DNA of 64,000 nucleotides from Isoetes taiwanensis (GCA_021234155.1 JAJEKV010000072.1:737918-801917); one strand, 5' to 3'; positions 1-13,300 are shown, counted from the stretch's first letter. Notes: a model not told the origin generated them from the letters alone. Numbers and translations are program-made.

Positions 1-1590
1 ATATTTGTACTTCGTTCGATTTACGTATTGCTATGCCAAGCAAAGAAATATATATGGCATAAATTGGAGGCAGTGTTGGAATGATGGGAAGGATATAAAA
101 TCTGATCTCGGACTATACTTTGGTCAAAGCGGATGATCAAACCAATTATTTACTTTGAAAGAAGGTTTTATATGCCGGTGTGTTAGTGCCATTGTAGGTA
201 TTGGTTGTGATGAAACAGATTGACTTTGGTGGGAGGAAACCGCTGGGCTGGGGACTTCTTTCACAAGGATTACTTCAAACAAATGCGAGGGTTGATAATT
301 TTGAAGATAGAGTGACTTGTTATCAATACAAGAGGGGCCATTGATAATAAGCCCAATGCCTTGATCTAGAAGAGATGGTACAATTGCGGTTAGAAATGCA
401 ACATGTGTTTGATGATAGGCCTAGATAAGGAACTTGGAAAGAATACTAAAGGTTGACAGGAATGTGGTGGTGGATGAGTGAGATAATTTGCCAGGAGCAA
501 CTTTGGTCGACCACTTGAATGGTAGCCTTGGCTCAGGGATGGGTTGACCAGGAATTTGAAGGAATCAGAGTGCTTGCAGAGCTATGGACAAAAGTTAAAT
601 CTTTGTGGCTACACTTGGGGATTGGATCCGATTGTGGGGAGCAATATTTTTTAGACTTGAAGTTGAACCTAAAAGGAGCAATGGTGAAGCAAAGAAAGGA
701 TCTCGAGGGAAACAAAATTTGGTATCTGGTGGGGTTTGGGTATGGGGACGAAAGTTGGTAAGTCATGGAAAGAAGTAGAGCCGATTGACAAGTAATCGAC
801 CTACATGTCCTATGGAGTTAACCTTAGCAGTACAATTTTCACGAGGATGCAAAACAAGCTTCAATGGTTTACTTATGATCTGTCGATGGCAGGCCCATTT
901 CACTTGATTCAATAATTTAGGCTCGCGTGTAACTATGATGCAAACAAATAGATATAGTTTTAGAAAGAGAAGATAAAGTCTTTTGATAGCTTTGTGGCCA
1001 ATCCAAATAAAAGGGTTTGTTTTATATTTATTTTAATAGTTTCTTTAATTTTAATATATTGATTAACTTGGTGTGTGTTTTTGTTTTGCGGGTGACAAAG
1101 GGAAGAACAAGGTTGTAGTCTTTGGCCAAGTATAAGCGACACTTGGATTAACCCATGTTGTGTGCATGTTGTCTATTGCTTCATGTTACCTCAATGCCAC
1201 TTTAGTTGGATGTGTGGTTTTGAATTGAATCACATGATATTTGCATATGATCCCCGGAAGCTTAATGTTTTGAGATATGAAGGAGAATGTAGGACTCATG
1301 GGCAAACGTTATCAAACATGATACTTCAATTCGATGTATATTGGGGTATATGTAATGTTCACAAAATTATCTGAGGGGTTTTAATTGATAAATGATGTAT
1401 ATAAAATTAGGTATATACATGCAAAATTTAATCGTATAGTAGGGAGTTTTTATCAAAAATTAGCCGTATATAGGGTTTTACAACCCTGTATGTATGCTGG
1501 CGGTGGCATATCCTTATGGGATAGGTGCACCGGGAGGGATAGCATGAAGAAATGCCAAATTGGCTAAACCGGGCGGGAAGCCCTCCACCA
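1..1590. other. Unassigned left-edge sequence
   Basis: I see no recognisable gene, RNA or element end here. The only continuous reading frame of note is an ATG-started 80-codon frame at 519-761 on the forward strand. It is rich in W, L, K and G and has no motif I know. It ends without a visible splice donor and could be a chance frame. The rest is mixed-composition DNA with short AT-rich patches. Confidence 0.5.
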
Positions 1591-1775
1591 CAGGGAACAA
1601 ATCAAGAGAATAAAAGATACTTTAAAGCTGGAGTAGGACGTTGATCTGAGAACCGCGCCATCATGAGCCCAGCGAGGAGGAGGGCATCGCCCGCCATGCA
1701 TGCAAGACATGCATGCTCGTCCCGATCTCTGGAGATGGCGTCCGTCTCTCGGATCGATGGGATTAAGTTGAACTT
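1590..1775 (+). repeat. Copy of the 22-kb palindrome-family repeat
   Basis: This stretch matches parts of the insertion at 22.0-22.9 kb. In the same order it has an 'agagaata' start, a GCATGC-rich segment, the string 'catgctcgtccc', a short near-palindrome, and then 'tctcggatcgatgggatta'. In the 22-kb copies the near-palindrome position holds CATTCTAGAATG; here it holds 'atctctggagat', which is also almost self-complementary. This makes a dispersed family with at least three copies in the window. The nature of the element is unknown. Confidence 0.55.
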
Positions 1776-1868
1776 GAAGCCAAGCACACGAAGTTGTATA
1801 GTCAATGATGTTGCTTTTAATATTTTAGAAGGTTTCATTTCCATTGTTGCATTTCATTTTCAAATACT

Positions 1869-2050
1869 GCGTCTTGAAGAACAAACTTGAGTACACAAGC
1901 TGGGTACATCCAGCGCTTTAAAATTAAATTCCCTTAAACCCTTTGGTTTGGGTGCAAATACCGTCTTGAAAGAACAAACCCGTTACACAAGCGGGTGCAT
2001 CAACACTTTAAAAATTAAATTTCCCCATAAGCCCCCTTTGGTTTGTATAT
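1869..2050 (+). repeat. Two-copy tandem duplication, about 91 bp per unit
   Basis: Two adjacent units (about 1869-1961 and 1962-2050) share 'cgtcttgaa(a)gaacaaac', 'acacaagc.gggt', 'ctttaaaa(a)ttaaatt' and 'ccctttggtttg'. They differ by several substitutions and one- or two-base indels. This is a simple local tandem duplication with no coding content that I can see. Confidence 0.75.
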
Positions 2051-2302
2051 GTTCCACGGAGGGTGACTTGAGACATCGGAGAGTGATGATTATTCACTCA
2101 ATCTACAAGTAGATAGCCAGAATCCTCGTTTATGGGGTATGCATGTACAATTTTGCTATCTTGTATAAGAAGGTTTGAAAAATACTATAAGATTTCACAG
2201 GCAATTTACTATATAGTGTTGATTTTATACATACAAAATATAATTTTAGGGGTTTCTCATTGCCTTCCGTCACCCTGGGTGAATATGCACCCAAACCAAA
2301 GG
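1934..2302. repeat. 23-bp perfect inverted repeat
   Basis: The 23 bases at 1934-1956 (beginning TTAAACCCTTTGG) recur exactly as their reverse complement at 2280-2302. About 320 bp separate the two arms. The left arm lies inside the 91-bp duplication above, so the right arm is an inverted fragment of that unit. It could mark a small inversion or a weak hairpin-forming element. Confidence 0.7.
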
Positions 2303-2640
2303 GTTTAAAAGGGCAGTACAAAGTTGGTGTAATAATTTGTGGTAAAAGCAATTTGGCCTTGGGCCTTTGGGAGCCACAGCATGAAATTAATAAACGAAAT
2401 GAAACATGTGTAATGATATTATTGTAGATGAATGAAGTATGTAGAAGGGGAAACAATAAAACAGGCTGACCATTTTCCGTGCTTTTGTATTAACAAAACC
2501 AGAGCCATTTTTCATTGTAACACATGTTAGGGGCCAAAATCAATATTCTCAAACGTGAAACTTTCCATATTTAACCACCAATATGCTTTTCTTTTTAAAC
2601 AACGGATACCAATAAAAGTAGGTACTTTAGTACATAATAA

Positions 2641-2803
2641 AAGTAGATTGTAAACTCGACTTTTGTATAAACTTAGTAGCGCCCATGGTAGCAAAATCCT
2701 GGTAGATATCATGAAAACTGGGTGTGTTAAGGCATAAGTAGATTGTAAACTCTTGACACGACTTAGTATGTGTACGTGGTAGCAAAATCACAATGGATAT
2801 CAT
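2641..2803 (+). repeat. Two-copy tandem duplication, about 88 bp per unit
   Basis: The strings 'agtagattgtaaactc', 'acttagta', 'tggtagcaaaatc' and 'gatatcatg' occur in the same order in two adjacent units (about 2641-2711 and 2729-2803). This is a second, independent short tandem duplication within 1 kb of the first. No coding function is apparent. Confidence 0.7.
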
Positions 2804-5799
2804 GTCAGTATAAAACTGTAATTAGATTCTCAGATAATAGATTGACACAAAATGAGAACAAATTTTTGAACAAAGCATATGTGCGTACAGTCCACTGTGC
2901 ATGAAGTCCCGGTGGGTGTCATCGGATATTCGCCATAATCCTGCTGAACCACTTCGGCATCATCCGTTTTGCATCTGTATACAGTTCTAATTTCTAGTAC
3001 GCGATATTTGCAAGGTGAATAGTTCTTCTGAGCACAGGATAGCTAGATTGAAGACTGTGCTTTTAAGCTAAAACTGAAACATGCGATCATCATTTCATAT
3101 AGGGATGCGAGGAAGAAAGTTAAGAAGAGTTTAGAAAATTAGGCATATTTAACATACCTTTTTTGCTATAGGGGGCGCTACGAGCAAAATACAAATCACA
3201 TATGTTGGATTATAGGTTTTAAGCCTATAGATGAAATTATCCACAAAGATAATATAAATACCATGGCGTGAATAGAAATTACGGCATTGTGTGCATCTAT
3301 AACATCTTGTCGATGAAATAGTAAAACCGACGTCTTGTAGCATCAAATATCTGCACGACGATAACAAGTTTGCCAACGACAAATATTGCAACGATTGGAA
3401 GATGAGCATAAAGAGGCAAGCAATGCAATGGAGCATGCTACGGGCTTGAACCCATCACATCCTTGCCATCTTAGTAAAGAATTTTTGTACATATGACATA
3501 AATGCAAAAAGAATCCGAACATTTACACTAATGACCATTTTACCGAGGAAAGAAAAGTTGTACACAGCTTACCATTCTTTGAAAATTCAAGATTTGAAAC
3601 AAATTCATTGCCGCGAAGTGCGGCATGGATAATGTACAAAATGGCATGTCTCGAACAGGGCTGTGCTTACGAGGACGTGAGCATGAACTACGATGTGGTG
3701 CTGCTCGTTGATATTAATTGCTATTGGTAGTCACGCTAGGTGAAATGGCATTGCTGATGTGCCACCACCAGTGTGAGGAGCTCTATAGCAGGCAAATGAG
3801 GGTGCACTCTGCTTCATCATTTGGTGAAATAACTTCGATCTTCAAAGAGAGCAATTACCAAGAAATGTATTCTTGGATGTAGAGTGCGGAACAGATTCGA
3901 TTCAAAAATGTGCAAGTAACACGGCTAGGCCTAGATAGGGATGGGACTTGAATTAGCTATACCATAAATTTGTTCAAGTTATGACCTTTAAATTTTGCCT
4001 TTAGTTCTAGACCATGCAAGGAGGTGGGCCAGAGCAAGACTATAAAAGGGGACTGATTTGCAACTTTAACCAGGGATCAAAAGAGAAATCTGGAAAACAG
4101 CCTCTAAGTAATAAAATAAAGGAGGAGATATTTAGTGGGGTGTAAAATGGGCCCTATGTGTGTCCGTGAGACAAAACTATTGAAGGACTTACCCAGCATT
4201 CTTAGAAGCTCTCTGGGATTTACAATATGATTGGGGCTGGAGTCTCTCAAGAGAAACTTCCTCTTCTCGAGGGGTTTGTGGATCACGGATGCAAAAGCCA
4301 TCTTCTACCTTCTTTATGGTGCCCTAAAACAACAAATAAATAATGGATTGCAGGAACATCATCGATTGAAACTACATTAGGTAGATAGTCGATTCAACAC
4401 AACCCAAATAGAACTCTTGTATATGCTTTCTCGGCGTCTCGATCCATCTTGCCTCCTATTTTCCTCAAAATCTTTAAGATTTTCCTCTTAAGCATTGTAG
4501 AGATTTGAACCCTGGTTGAGGGGCTCGGGGCCTTGGTATCAGTGGGTTTTAGTTCAAGGGTCATTGGGTTGACCGTTGAGGGTTAGGTTGGTGGTCTACT
4601 GGATGGTTGGTGCAGTGATGTGAATTTAAGATGGGATTGGACAGATCATTATAGGACAAAGTACAGGAGGGTGCAAGGGAGTGGAATGACACGTTGTCGT
4701 TGGATATGGCTTTCAGATTGATCTAAAGGAAGAATATTAGAATAGAGATAGAATAGTTTTTGCGTCCAGGATAGATACCTATGGGACAGTGTGACAAACT
4801 TAGTACTAATCGGGTTAAAACCCATAGAAAAGTGGCCGATGTCAGAATCTTTTGTCAGAAAGTGTACAAGTATGCATCATCATGAAATAAATGTGGCGTA
4901 TACATGTGTCAGAGTGCGTGCGGGGACGCTGATCTACATGTCCATGACCTCCACGAGAGGTATGATCCCTGCGGATGTGCGTGCTCAATGTCATGACTGG
5001 CAGGACGTGCTCATTTAAGCGTCGGTTGATCATATCTTTGGAAGGGTATGAGATTCATCCTCAGTGACTCCCATTTGGCGGCATTGGCATTTTGTCTGAC
5101 GTGGCTCTCACCAATCCATCTGCTTTGTCTCAATTCGAAGATGATGTGCTATGCGAAGATGGAGGCAATGAGTGCACGCGTCTTTTCATGGAGCGGAAAC
5201 TATGGGTGCCTTGAGGTAGCATTGTGGGCCTCGTTCAATCAGCTGGGATTTGCTGGTGGTGTCTTTGTCTTGACTGTTCAGAGGCGGCATCCCAAAGCTT
5301 CTTGATGAAACAGCGTCAAGATATTACCTCAAGCTAGCGATCACTTTCTGTTTGCGCTGCACTGTGCTCACATTCCATCCTTGTCATTTGAGCTCTCTTG
5401 CCAGGGAGGTGGCCCATTGCCAGCAGTACCAAGCTAGTTTTGGGGAGCGAGCCGTCCATGTTGACCACCTTGAAATAGACAGTAGCAGGGGCCTCTGAGA
5501 GAGCCGGGAATCACATTTCCTGGGTGGGGTTTGATGTGGGTTTGTGGACTTCACCCTGGTGCTGTGCCAGCCAGATCAGTGGCGGTTGCCTCTGCACATG
5601 GCTGGCATGGTATCGGGACTGGCTCACTTAAGACTTTGAGCTGATTATTCAATCCAGCACAACTCAAAGCTCTACTGACTATTGTTTTGCATTGCATATA
5701 GTGCTTTCGACCAGTAGTAGCTTCGTGGCCAGGTATGGATGTGTCCACGATTAAAACGTTACGTATTAGGACCACGTTGAATTATTTTGATTAAAAGGT
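2804..5799. other. Unassigned sequence
   Basis: No recognisable gene was found. A reverse-strand ATG frame at 4104-4301 (65 codons, basic and leucine-rich) and forward frames at 4791-5018 and 5048-5305 are open. None shows a known motif, and flanking frames do not extend them. A 'ttggtatcag' string near 4534 resembles the start of a plant LTR-element primer-binding site, but no LTR end adjoins it. Confidence 0.4.
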
Positions 5800-6660
5800 C
5801 AAGTCATGTTTCATATTCTAATGTGGGGCTGAATATATAGAATATAGAGATTTGAATCACCCACTTGTTTCATGTTCAAAACCTTAGACCAGATATTTTT
5901 ATATTTTTAAAATCATAGATTTTGAACATAAGTGGCCATAATTGAAACAAGGGCACCAGGAGGCTTTAACCTTGGGTTTGGGCCGTGGGATCAAGCATGT
6001 CCAGGCAGTCGGGGTGGTCCATTTTAGGAATATGTGGCTGATCAAGGTAGCATAAGAGACTCAAGGGTTCTCTCTAGAGATTTTGATTTTGGGCCATTGG
6101 GTAAGCCTTTCAGTGGTTCCTTTCTATTAAGTTGGTTCCTTGGATGACTATTCAAATTGTTTGATGGGATACAATTGAGTTGTGACGGCTTTGTAACCGA
6201 GTGCCACCAATGAGACTGACTTCAGGATGGCCAGGCAAAGGCTACAGCCATGTCCAGTGAATTTCACTATGGTTCAAACAAATGAGATGGTTGAAATAAG
6301 GAAAATCCGAGCATTTGAAACATCCACCGACTAAATTTGGACTAGAACCCCCAAACCCGATTTAGCAGAAATTTTGAAAAGAGGACATATATCACATCAG
6401 TAGGAGTTTGCAATCTATATTCGCACATATATAATATAACGAATTAGTACATGACAAGATGGGTTCACATGTGCATACATTGATTAGGCCACGTCTTGAT
6501 GCCGAGTAGTCCACTGGGCTGTTTGTTGGACCAGTTTTATGCGTTTCCTTTGTTTGGTGGTTGCATCTCAACCACATTGACTAGCCCACTAGTCTTGCCA
6601 CATGTTGTATATAAAAACAATAAAAGAATGAGGGACGATCCAGGCATGGTTACCTTAAGG
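5800..6660 (+). repeat. Family A repeat, longest uninterrupted copy
   Basis: This stretch aligns over nearly its whole length with 21530-22010 plus 22936-23330. Shared strings include 'catattctaat', 'aacataagtggccataattgaaaca', 'tgtttgatgggatacaatt', 'aacgaattagtacatga', 'gatgggttcacat' and 'cattgattaggccacg'. Other partial copies lie at 19.4, 23.3, 26.0 and 41.1 kb. Three of the copies lie beside dirigent genes, so family A may be the upstream spacer of a duplicated gene unit. This copy lies 13 kb away with no dirigent promoter after it, which also allows a dispersed repeat. Confidence 0.7.
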
Positions 6661-8057
6661 TCCATTCTGCTCCATAATTTCTGATAGTATTGTTGGATGC
6701 GCGCTAGAATTGGTACTCCTTGGTTTCTACGCAATCCAGCTAATGGTGGTGGTATGATTGCCGGGCCGTCGTGATCCGCCTTGTTTGGCTTCTGACCCCT
6801 CTGGTGAATGGGATCAGCATGGCGGATTGATGGTGATCATTGACTATGCCATCAATAATGTGCTATTAAGATATAAGGATGTATAAGCACCTGAAGATGT
6901 ATGGATGTATAAGCATAATGAATATCGATTTGCTTGAACACAGATAACTTGTTCAAGTGTCCTCATTACCTTGATTCTTACTTCTTTAGCCAATAATTCT
7001 TGTAATTTGGATCCCACACTTTTAGGGATCACCACTAACAATGAAAGCTAGTCTCTGACCCAGCCGTGATCTATTATTATTATTTTCAAATGTTGTTGAT
7101 AGCATTGGTGGGTCATTGGGTTGGCCTCCCACTTCTTACACTCGAAGCAATCCCTATCTTGCATTGCATATGAGGGTGCTCTTTTAGCAACTTGCTCCCA
7201 CCAAGAGACAAACATCTCCTCATAATGGGAGACTGGATCTGTATTGGGTCCTCCTTGGTAAATAGCCATCGTTAGGCGGGTTATCAATGATGCGATGAGC
7301 AAGATCATACCTTTCTTAATGTCTTGATATAAGATTCAAAATTTTGACTACATTCTTGAATCGACTTGAATATGGCCCTATGTAAGGAAAACATTGTTCA
7401 ATATGTTCATCCACCAACACGTCTACTCGGGTTCTTCAATGGTTGTTGCTAGTCTTTGGGTCGGAAATCTTGAATGACCACCATCTTGTTTGCATCTGGC
7501 ACACACACGAGGTGTGGACCCCAATAGTCAATTACCTCATTCCTTTGTATATGTGTTGGACCAAAAGCAGGTTATCACTGCTTTCTGGAAAGATAGCGCC
7601 CATTTGCATCATGTAGAGCTCTCAATGCACCTATATCTTTCAAACTTTCATATGGTTTGCACAACCTTAGGTGACCTTGGAGTCATAGGCAGGCCAGGTT
7701 GGCATCCTTCTTCCCATCCACGATGGCTGGGTGGCCACTCCATGTCTTTGTCTTGTGGAGACATTAATGGCCATCCATCTTTCATGCCAGGAACTTGAGA
7801 GGAGAGGTTCTAAATGACCATATAAGTAGTCCTTCTGCTCCGGGGTTGAAACCTTTCACATGAATTCCTTCGATTAGGTACCTTAGTCACCAGGTAAGGT
7901 GATGGATGTTGGAACTACCTCCACGAAGAGTTATAAGCTGGAATGATCCGATGCATCCGATCTTCTCACATTTAGAGTCAGTGGTTTCTAAAGAGAGCAC
8001 CTATGTCATCATGGATGTGTCAAGCCATCAACTGAATCGGATTGAACGATAAAAACA
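6661..8057. other. Unassigned, partly coding-looking sequence left of the LTR element
   Basis: On the reverse strand two successive open frames (7308-7048 and 7041-6844) read almost continuously for about 150 codons. The first contains a tryptophan pair and a CFEC cysteine pair, and the second is lysine- and leucine-rich. Further right (7450-7500, reverse) is a short Cys-x2-Cys...His string. The region could be remains of a mobile-element coding sequence, but I cannot assign a family. Confidence 0.3.
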
Positions 8058-8631
8058 CATTGTTGTTGGGGTCGGGTTGGGAACTCTGGAAGGCAGCCCT
8101 GCAGCGGGGACTTGAGTGGATCTAACGGGAGAGTCAGGGGACTATGTCCATAGCCCAGGATTTGCAAGGAAGAGGAAGAAAAACAAGAACAAATGAGAGA
8201 GAAGGGCCATTAAGCTTCGCCAGTATGTTGATGAAATACATGAGCTCTAGCAATGGAAGCTGGGGCAGGGACTCAAGACTCGTCTAAAAGAGAACTTGTG
8301 GTAACAACTCTGCTCATATATATGGTGCAATATTTGTGGATACAGTATAGACACTCATTAGGTCTCGATTCTTGGGCTCACGGGAGGCTGATTCTGAATA
8401 TTGGGCGTGCCTCTTGAGTGCCACAGAATCCGGCCCGGCCAGCGGGCGGTGGCAGACCGTCACTTGTGCAGCCTCTTGTTGTGACCAGGCTTTGGGCGCA
8501 GTGGTCTGGCCTTGGTCTTGTGGAGCCTTGGATCTCGACCCGTGGTTGGCGGGGATCCTTGAGCTTGACCTGTGCAGCCATTATGCATGAAAGATAGTCT
8601 GTACGGGAGGCCTGCAGGGACTAACACTCAC
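8058..8631 (-). repeat. 3' LTR of the Ty3/gypsy element
   Basis: This is homologous to 17695-18262 over its whole length. Shared anchors include 'gagtggatctaacg', 'tagcccagg', 'ctctactcatatatat' (slightly changed here), 'tgtggagccttggat' and 'cccgtggttgg'. In element orientation it begins TGAG and ends ACA, fitting the usual TG...CA LTR ends. No clear polypurine tract adjoins it. Confidence 0.8.
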
Positions 8632-11600
8632 GCCCTGGGCGACACCGGTGAGAGAAAGGAGGAAGGCGTTTGAGGGAGCCAGCCAGTGATCCTCAGAATT
8701 GAGACGGGCACCGATATGGTCTTGTGATGAGATGCCCGTGATTGAAGAGCTTGAGGGTGTGTTTTGGCCAGGCGGGGATCGGGCGCATCAATGGGCGGGA
8801 GGCGTGCCTTCAAGGGCAGGCGTGGTGATGTCGACATTCCATGACCAGATGTATTTGGATTCTGATGAAATGGAGACGGCGCCGATTTAAGAGCTTAGCA
8901 AAATGCATTTGAGGGCAGCGCAAAATCCTGTGAAGATGGAGCGGAGAGGTTCGAGGGTGGGGGTGGAGGCGTGCAAGAAGGTGTTGAGACCATAGAGAGA
9001 GCATCAGGTGTTGCCAAGCCGCTCGTGTAATGCTTAGATCAATTGGTGGTGTTGGCCAGTGGCACCACCTTCTTCCCAATGTGGCCAGCGAACAAAGCGT
9101 GGATCCCAGAGATCCATCCCGAGATCACGAGGTGGTGTCCGGCCCCTGCATGAAGCCATCCATGACCTTGGTCAAGGCATGTCCCAGTCGGGGAACTTTG
9201 AAGTGGAGAATGCGCCCGAGCCTAGGGAGGAAGGAACCATGCAGAGTGGGCGTGGGTTGCTAAGCAGTCTCCCTGGTCAGCCCACTAAGATCTGGATCAG
9301 AGTGCATTAGCGATCCCAAAGTGAAGCGGTGAGTTGGCAGGGAGGGCTATCCCATCGTAGGGACCGTCTTGCTATCAGGTACCAGCGAGATTGTACCAGT
9401 CTTGCATATGGGTGTGCATAGGGAAGATCCTCGGGATGTCCTAGATACTTCTTGATTTATTCTGCGATAGCTTGCCCGGAGATAAATGATTAGCAAGCTT
9501 CGGGCATGATGAGTTTGGGTGGCCGGATCATAGATATGGATTGTTATCTGAGCACCATTGCGGTGGGAGTCACCAGGCGTGGCCCACATTTCCAAGGGTT
9601 TTCACAGTAGCATCACCGGATAGAAATCATGAAATATGCTAAGCCATAGGCTGAACCACTGAATGTGATAAAGTGGATGCGGCGCAGTGTAGCTGGGATC
9701 AAGGCGACAAGGAGCACGGCCACTGACCCTTTGTCTTCAATGGAGTTGGCCGTCAAAATGCCTTTGCTCGGATATCCACGGGCCGCCAGTAGCATGCCAC
9801 TTCGAAAAGGAAGAGGTGGCGTCGGGCAACCACATAATCATGATAGCGAGGGCGGGAAGTCCTTGAGGCGTGTGAAGAATTGCGGTATGGGCGTCAAGTT
9901 TTGCTTGAGCCTCCTTCCAGGCCCAGAATAGCTTCTTCCCGCAGCGTTGTTATTCGAGATCACGGATCGATTGTCCCTTCGGCGGCCAGCGTGGCCAGTC
10001 GCGGACCCGTTCACGAGAAGAGTTGACTGGGAGGAAGATTTGAGGTGTATTGAGAGACGAGCAATCTCATCATCCGGTATCATACGTTTTACGCACCTCG
10101 TAAGGCGATCTTGAAGAGGTGGTGATGCGTGAAAATGGTAGTCGAGGCGACTTCGGGCTGAAAGATTTTGAACTTGAGTGCTGAAATTCTCACGGTTAGT
10201 CTGAGGCATTGAGTTTAGCAATATCGCGTCCTTGGTACTCGGGCCGGCTGGACTTGTTGTGCTCAATAAAGTCGGTTATTGGGCATTGATGCGGGGATTG
10301 GCTGACTTGAGCTTGTACTTTTGAGATGCGCATGAGCGTAAGGAGCTTCATGCTTGTCTTGAAGTTTGGCCTCAAAGGCGCAACGGGTTGCGACGAAGAT
10401 CTGGTGTCACCGCATCGAGGCCTCGGGTGCCCGTGAACCAGCTCGCAGGCTTCTTGGAGTTCTTGTAGCAGGAGGCGGCTTGAGCATCCTGGCGATCTTG
10501 ATGTGGTAGCCAGGGTGTTGTGGTGGTGGAAACTTAGCATTGCACGGTTTGGGATGTTTGGGAAAAATGGTGTAAGTGGATGGTGTAGCGGAGAGGAGGC
10601 AGTGACCGTTGTGGTGTGGACATGACGATGGAAGGCAGGCGTGAAGTGCCAACAGTGAGTGATGGGAAGGGCCGAGTGGAATTATAAGGTACCAGTGGTG
10701 TGGGAGTAGTGGCGGATGAGGGCTTGAAAGTGGCCTCCACGAAACTTGATGTACAGAAGGCGGTCCATTTCTTGGAGAAGGCAATCAGAACATCATTTGG
10801 GGCCAATCTAGCAGGTGTTTGGAATGTGTAGCAGTGAGACAGGTTATAGAAGCTTATTATTATGGGTGTTCTGATAGAATACCGAGATTTCCGCCAGTTG
10901 ACCGAGGTTTTCGTGAGGCTTGTCGTTGGTCGAGACGATGGACATTGGCATGATAGCGGGTGCGCAAAACTCGTGACATCGATATCTGTATAGCAGACCA
11001 TGATACAAAGGGTGTGCAGGGAATATGAAATACCTCCAGGAAATCAAATGTTGAGTTAAAAGAATAGTGGTGCCATCGACCCGCGATTATGGTTGTAACG
11101 CGAGAACATTAGCCGCGATATTAGCCGTTGGCTGCAGCTGGTCAAGGTTGGGCGGGAGGTTTCCATTTTGAGAATTAAGCTGGTGTGGATTGGAAGCCCT
11201 TTATTGGTAACAAACTGGAAGTGGGCGATCAAGGAGGATACGGATACCAGGGCGGTTCATGGGCGGTGGCTTAAGTGTGAAAATCTTGAGGGCATGTAGG
11301 AATGATGTGGCTCTTTGGGCTGAAGAGGATTGGCGGAGGCGGTCACAGGAGCCACAGGAGGACGAGGCCGGGTTTGTTTAGTTTGGAGGTATGAAAGTCT
11401 TGTTGGAACCGTTGGTGGTGCAGTGTCAAAAGATCACGAAGAAGAATGACCAGGGGCAAAAATTTGGCTAAAATTCTAAAAGGCATTACAAGAACATGCG
11501 GTGAGGATGAGGCACGTGAAAGTCGGATGTGATGATGCTTCAAAGGACACCCATTAATGACCGGCTGATGGAAAAATGGCACGTTAATCTCGAAGTGGGA

Positions 11601-12190
11601 TATCGGTAAAAGATATTGCTTCCTTCGAAGGTACCATGGCTAGATATGCGGCGGGAGAGCTGATTCTCATTTAGAAACAGTCTTTGCATTTACAAACACG
11701 TTGTGATTTGTGCTGATTGGTCCGTGAAGGCAAGGGACATAGGTGGAGCTACTATAAGGGCGAAGGCAAGGGTGTGGGCTGCAGTCATGGCTCTGGCGGG
11801 CCGAGATTGCTGGTACCCCTGGCTATGGGAATTGGATCACTTGTAAGATGGTTAATGGATCTCTGGGCGGCTGCCACGGCTGCGGGCAACATTCGCGTAG
11901 ATGATGGGTAGTAGCAGGGATGGCTGGTTTGCAATCCCAGACCGAGATAATGAGGGATGGGTGGTTACACGGATCGGGAACCTCCACCATCTCACATCAC
12001 CTGCTCCCGGGGCAGGAGTGGGGTTCCTCTTAGGACTTAGTAAATGGGGCTCTGAGCCGTTTTTGTATATAGGGCAGTGCCCATGGCGGAATGGGCTCGC
12101 CCACATTTTGTAAAAATCTCCACTATAATATAATATACACGCCTTTCCTGATACACTTTAACGTGGTGTTTTGCATCTTGAGCTGTCTAC
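8632..12190 (-). other. Long unassigned segment between integrase and 3' LTR
   Basis: About 3.5 kb lies between the end of the integrase remnant and the 3' LTR. Several reverse-strand frames of 110-155 codons lie here (about 9838-10266, 10196-10540, 10407-10784 and 10534-11001), with proline/serine-rich translations. I see no zinc knuckle, protease or envelope-like hydrophobic segment. It may be a long 3' untranslated region, an extra ORF as carried by some Tat/Athila-type elements, or a decayed second insertion. Confidence 0.4.
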
Positions 12191-13300
12191 GTGTGTTGAT
12201 GTTCACTCTACGTGTGATGAAATGCTTTTGAGGCGAAACCATTAACCAATGTAGGTAATGGGTGCCATCTAACTCCAGCTAGTTGGAAGGCAGCTTGGTC
12301 TAACCACTTGAACAATTTTGATAAGGGCCAAAACCAGCGAAACTTGAGTTTACCGGAAAATTTTTTGTACACAGAATCGTAAAGAAGGAGCAAATCTCCT
12401 TCTTTGAATGTTTTTGTCTTTCAAGCATTTTGTCATGTAAGATTTACTGGCTATTGTCCATAGAAGAACGAATATAAGCATCCTTCAGTTCATCAAGCAT
12501 TCTAATTGATAGACTTGGATTCTTTGGTCGGCCGGTGGATTATGGCGGTGTTAGCGATTAAGCAGGTGTTGGAAGGATATTCAAACACGGCATGGTTCGA
12601 CCAAAACCAATTTAAAAGGAGTGTGACCGGTAGCAATCTTGAAACGAAGTATTATAGGCCCAAAACGTTAGGAAGTTTTATGCACGTCATCGCGGGCGTC
12701 ACAAATTTTCTTGAGAATGGTGACTGGAGTTTTGTTGGTGCTTCGCAACCCATTGCCTTGAGGGATAGTAAAGATTGTGTACTCTTGTGATTATCGGGAG
12801 ATAATCAAGTCGGCTCATGATAGTATGATTGATGAATGAACACCTGGAATCCAGCTCAGGTGGGGCAGCCCGGTCGGCGTGATGGTTGTTGATGGGGGAC
12901 TCTGGGTGGCCTTTGCGGTGTTGTGCGGAGTGCTGGCTTGGCCCATTTGGTGGGCGGCCCAAATTCGGTGAGGCGAGAATGCTTCGAACACGAGGTGTGT
13001 TGCGGGGATCTATAGGTCCCACGAAGTCCATTCCCCATTCTTTGAAGAGTAGGCGTGGCGGCCGTCGAGAAGGCGTCACGGGCCGTGGGGCGTCCACCCG
13101 GCAAGCGTCACCGCGTCTTGAGGCGTGGGCGTGGGCGAGCGGCGACGACCAAAGTTTTGCGTGCCGTGGTGTCACCATGAAATGACCACCACAGGAGCCC
13201 ATGATGGGCTTCTCGAACAATGTGGAACTGCGGGGTGAGAACCGCGTCGAGGATGGTGTCCGCCCCAGCAGAGATGTCCGGCCGGCCATGGGTGTAAGTC
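12191..13300 (-). pseudogene. Ty3/gypsy integrase remnant
   Basis: Reading right to left on the reverse strand, about 13150-13250 carries an HHCC-like zinc-binding segment resembling GHFGGDTTARK. The catalytic-core signature EWGMDFVGPID lies at about 13010-13050. The C-terminal module, with a string close to LLYDSVYKKFSGKLKFRW followed by a GPY-like motif, lies at about 12250-12400. This is the standard integrase order. It is a fossil, broken in several places. Confidence 0.85.

Noticed and set aside
4530-4560. String like the initiator-Met primer-binding site of LTR elements
   Set aside because: Only about ten bases match, there is no LTR end upstream and no gag-like frame downstream.
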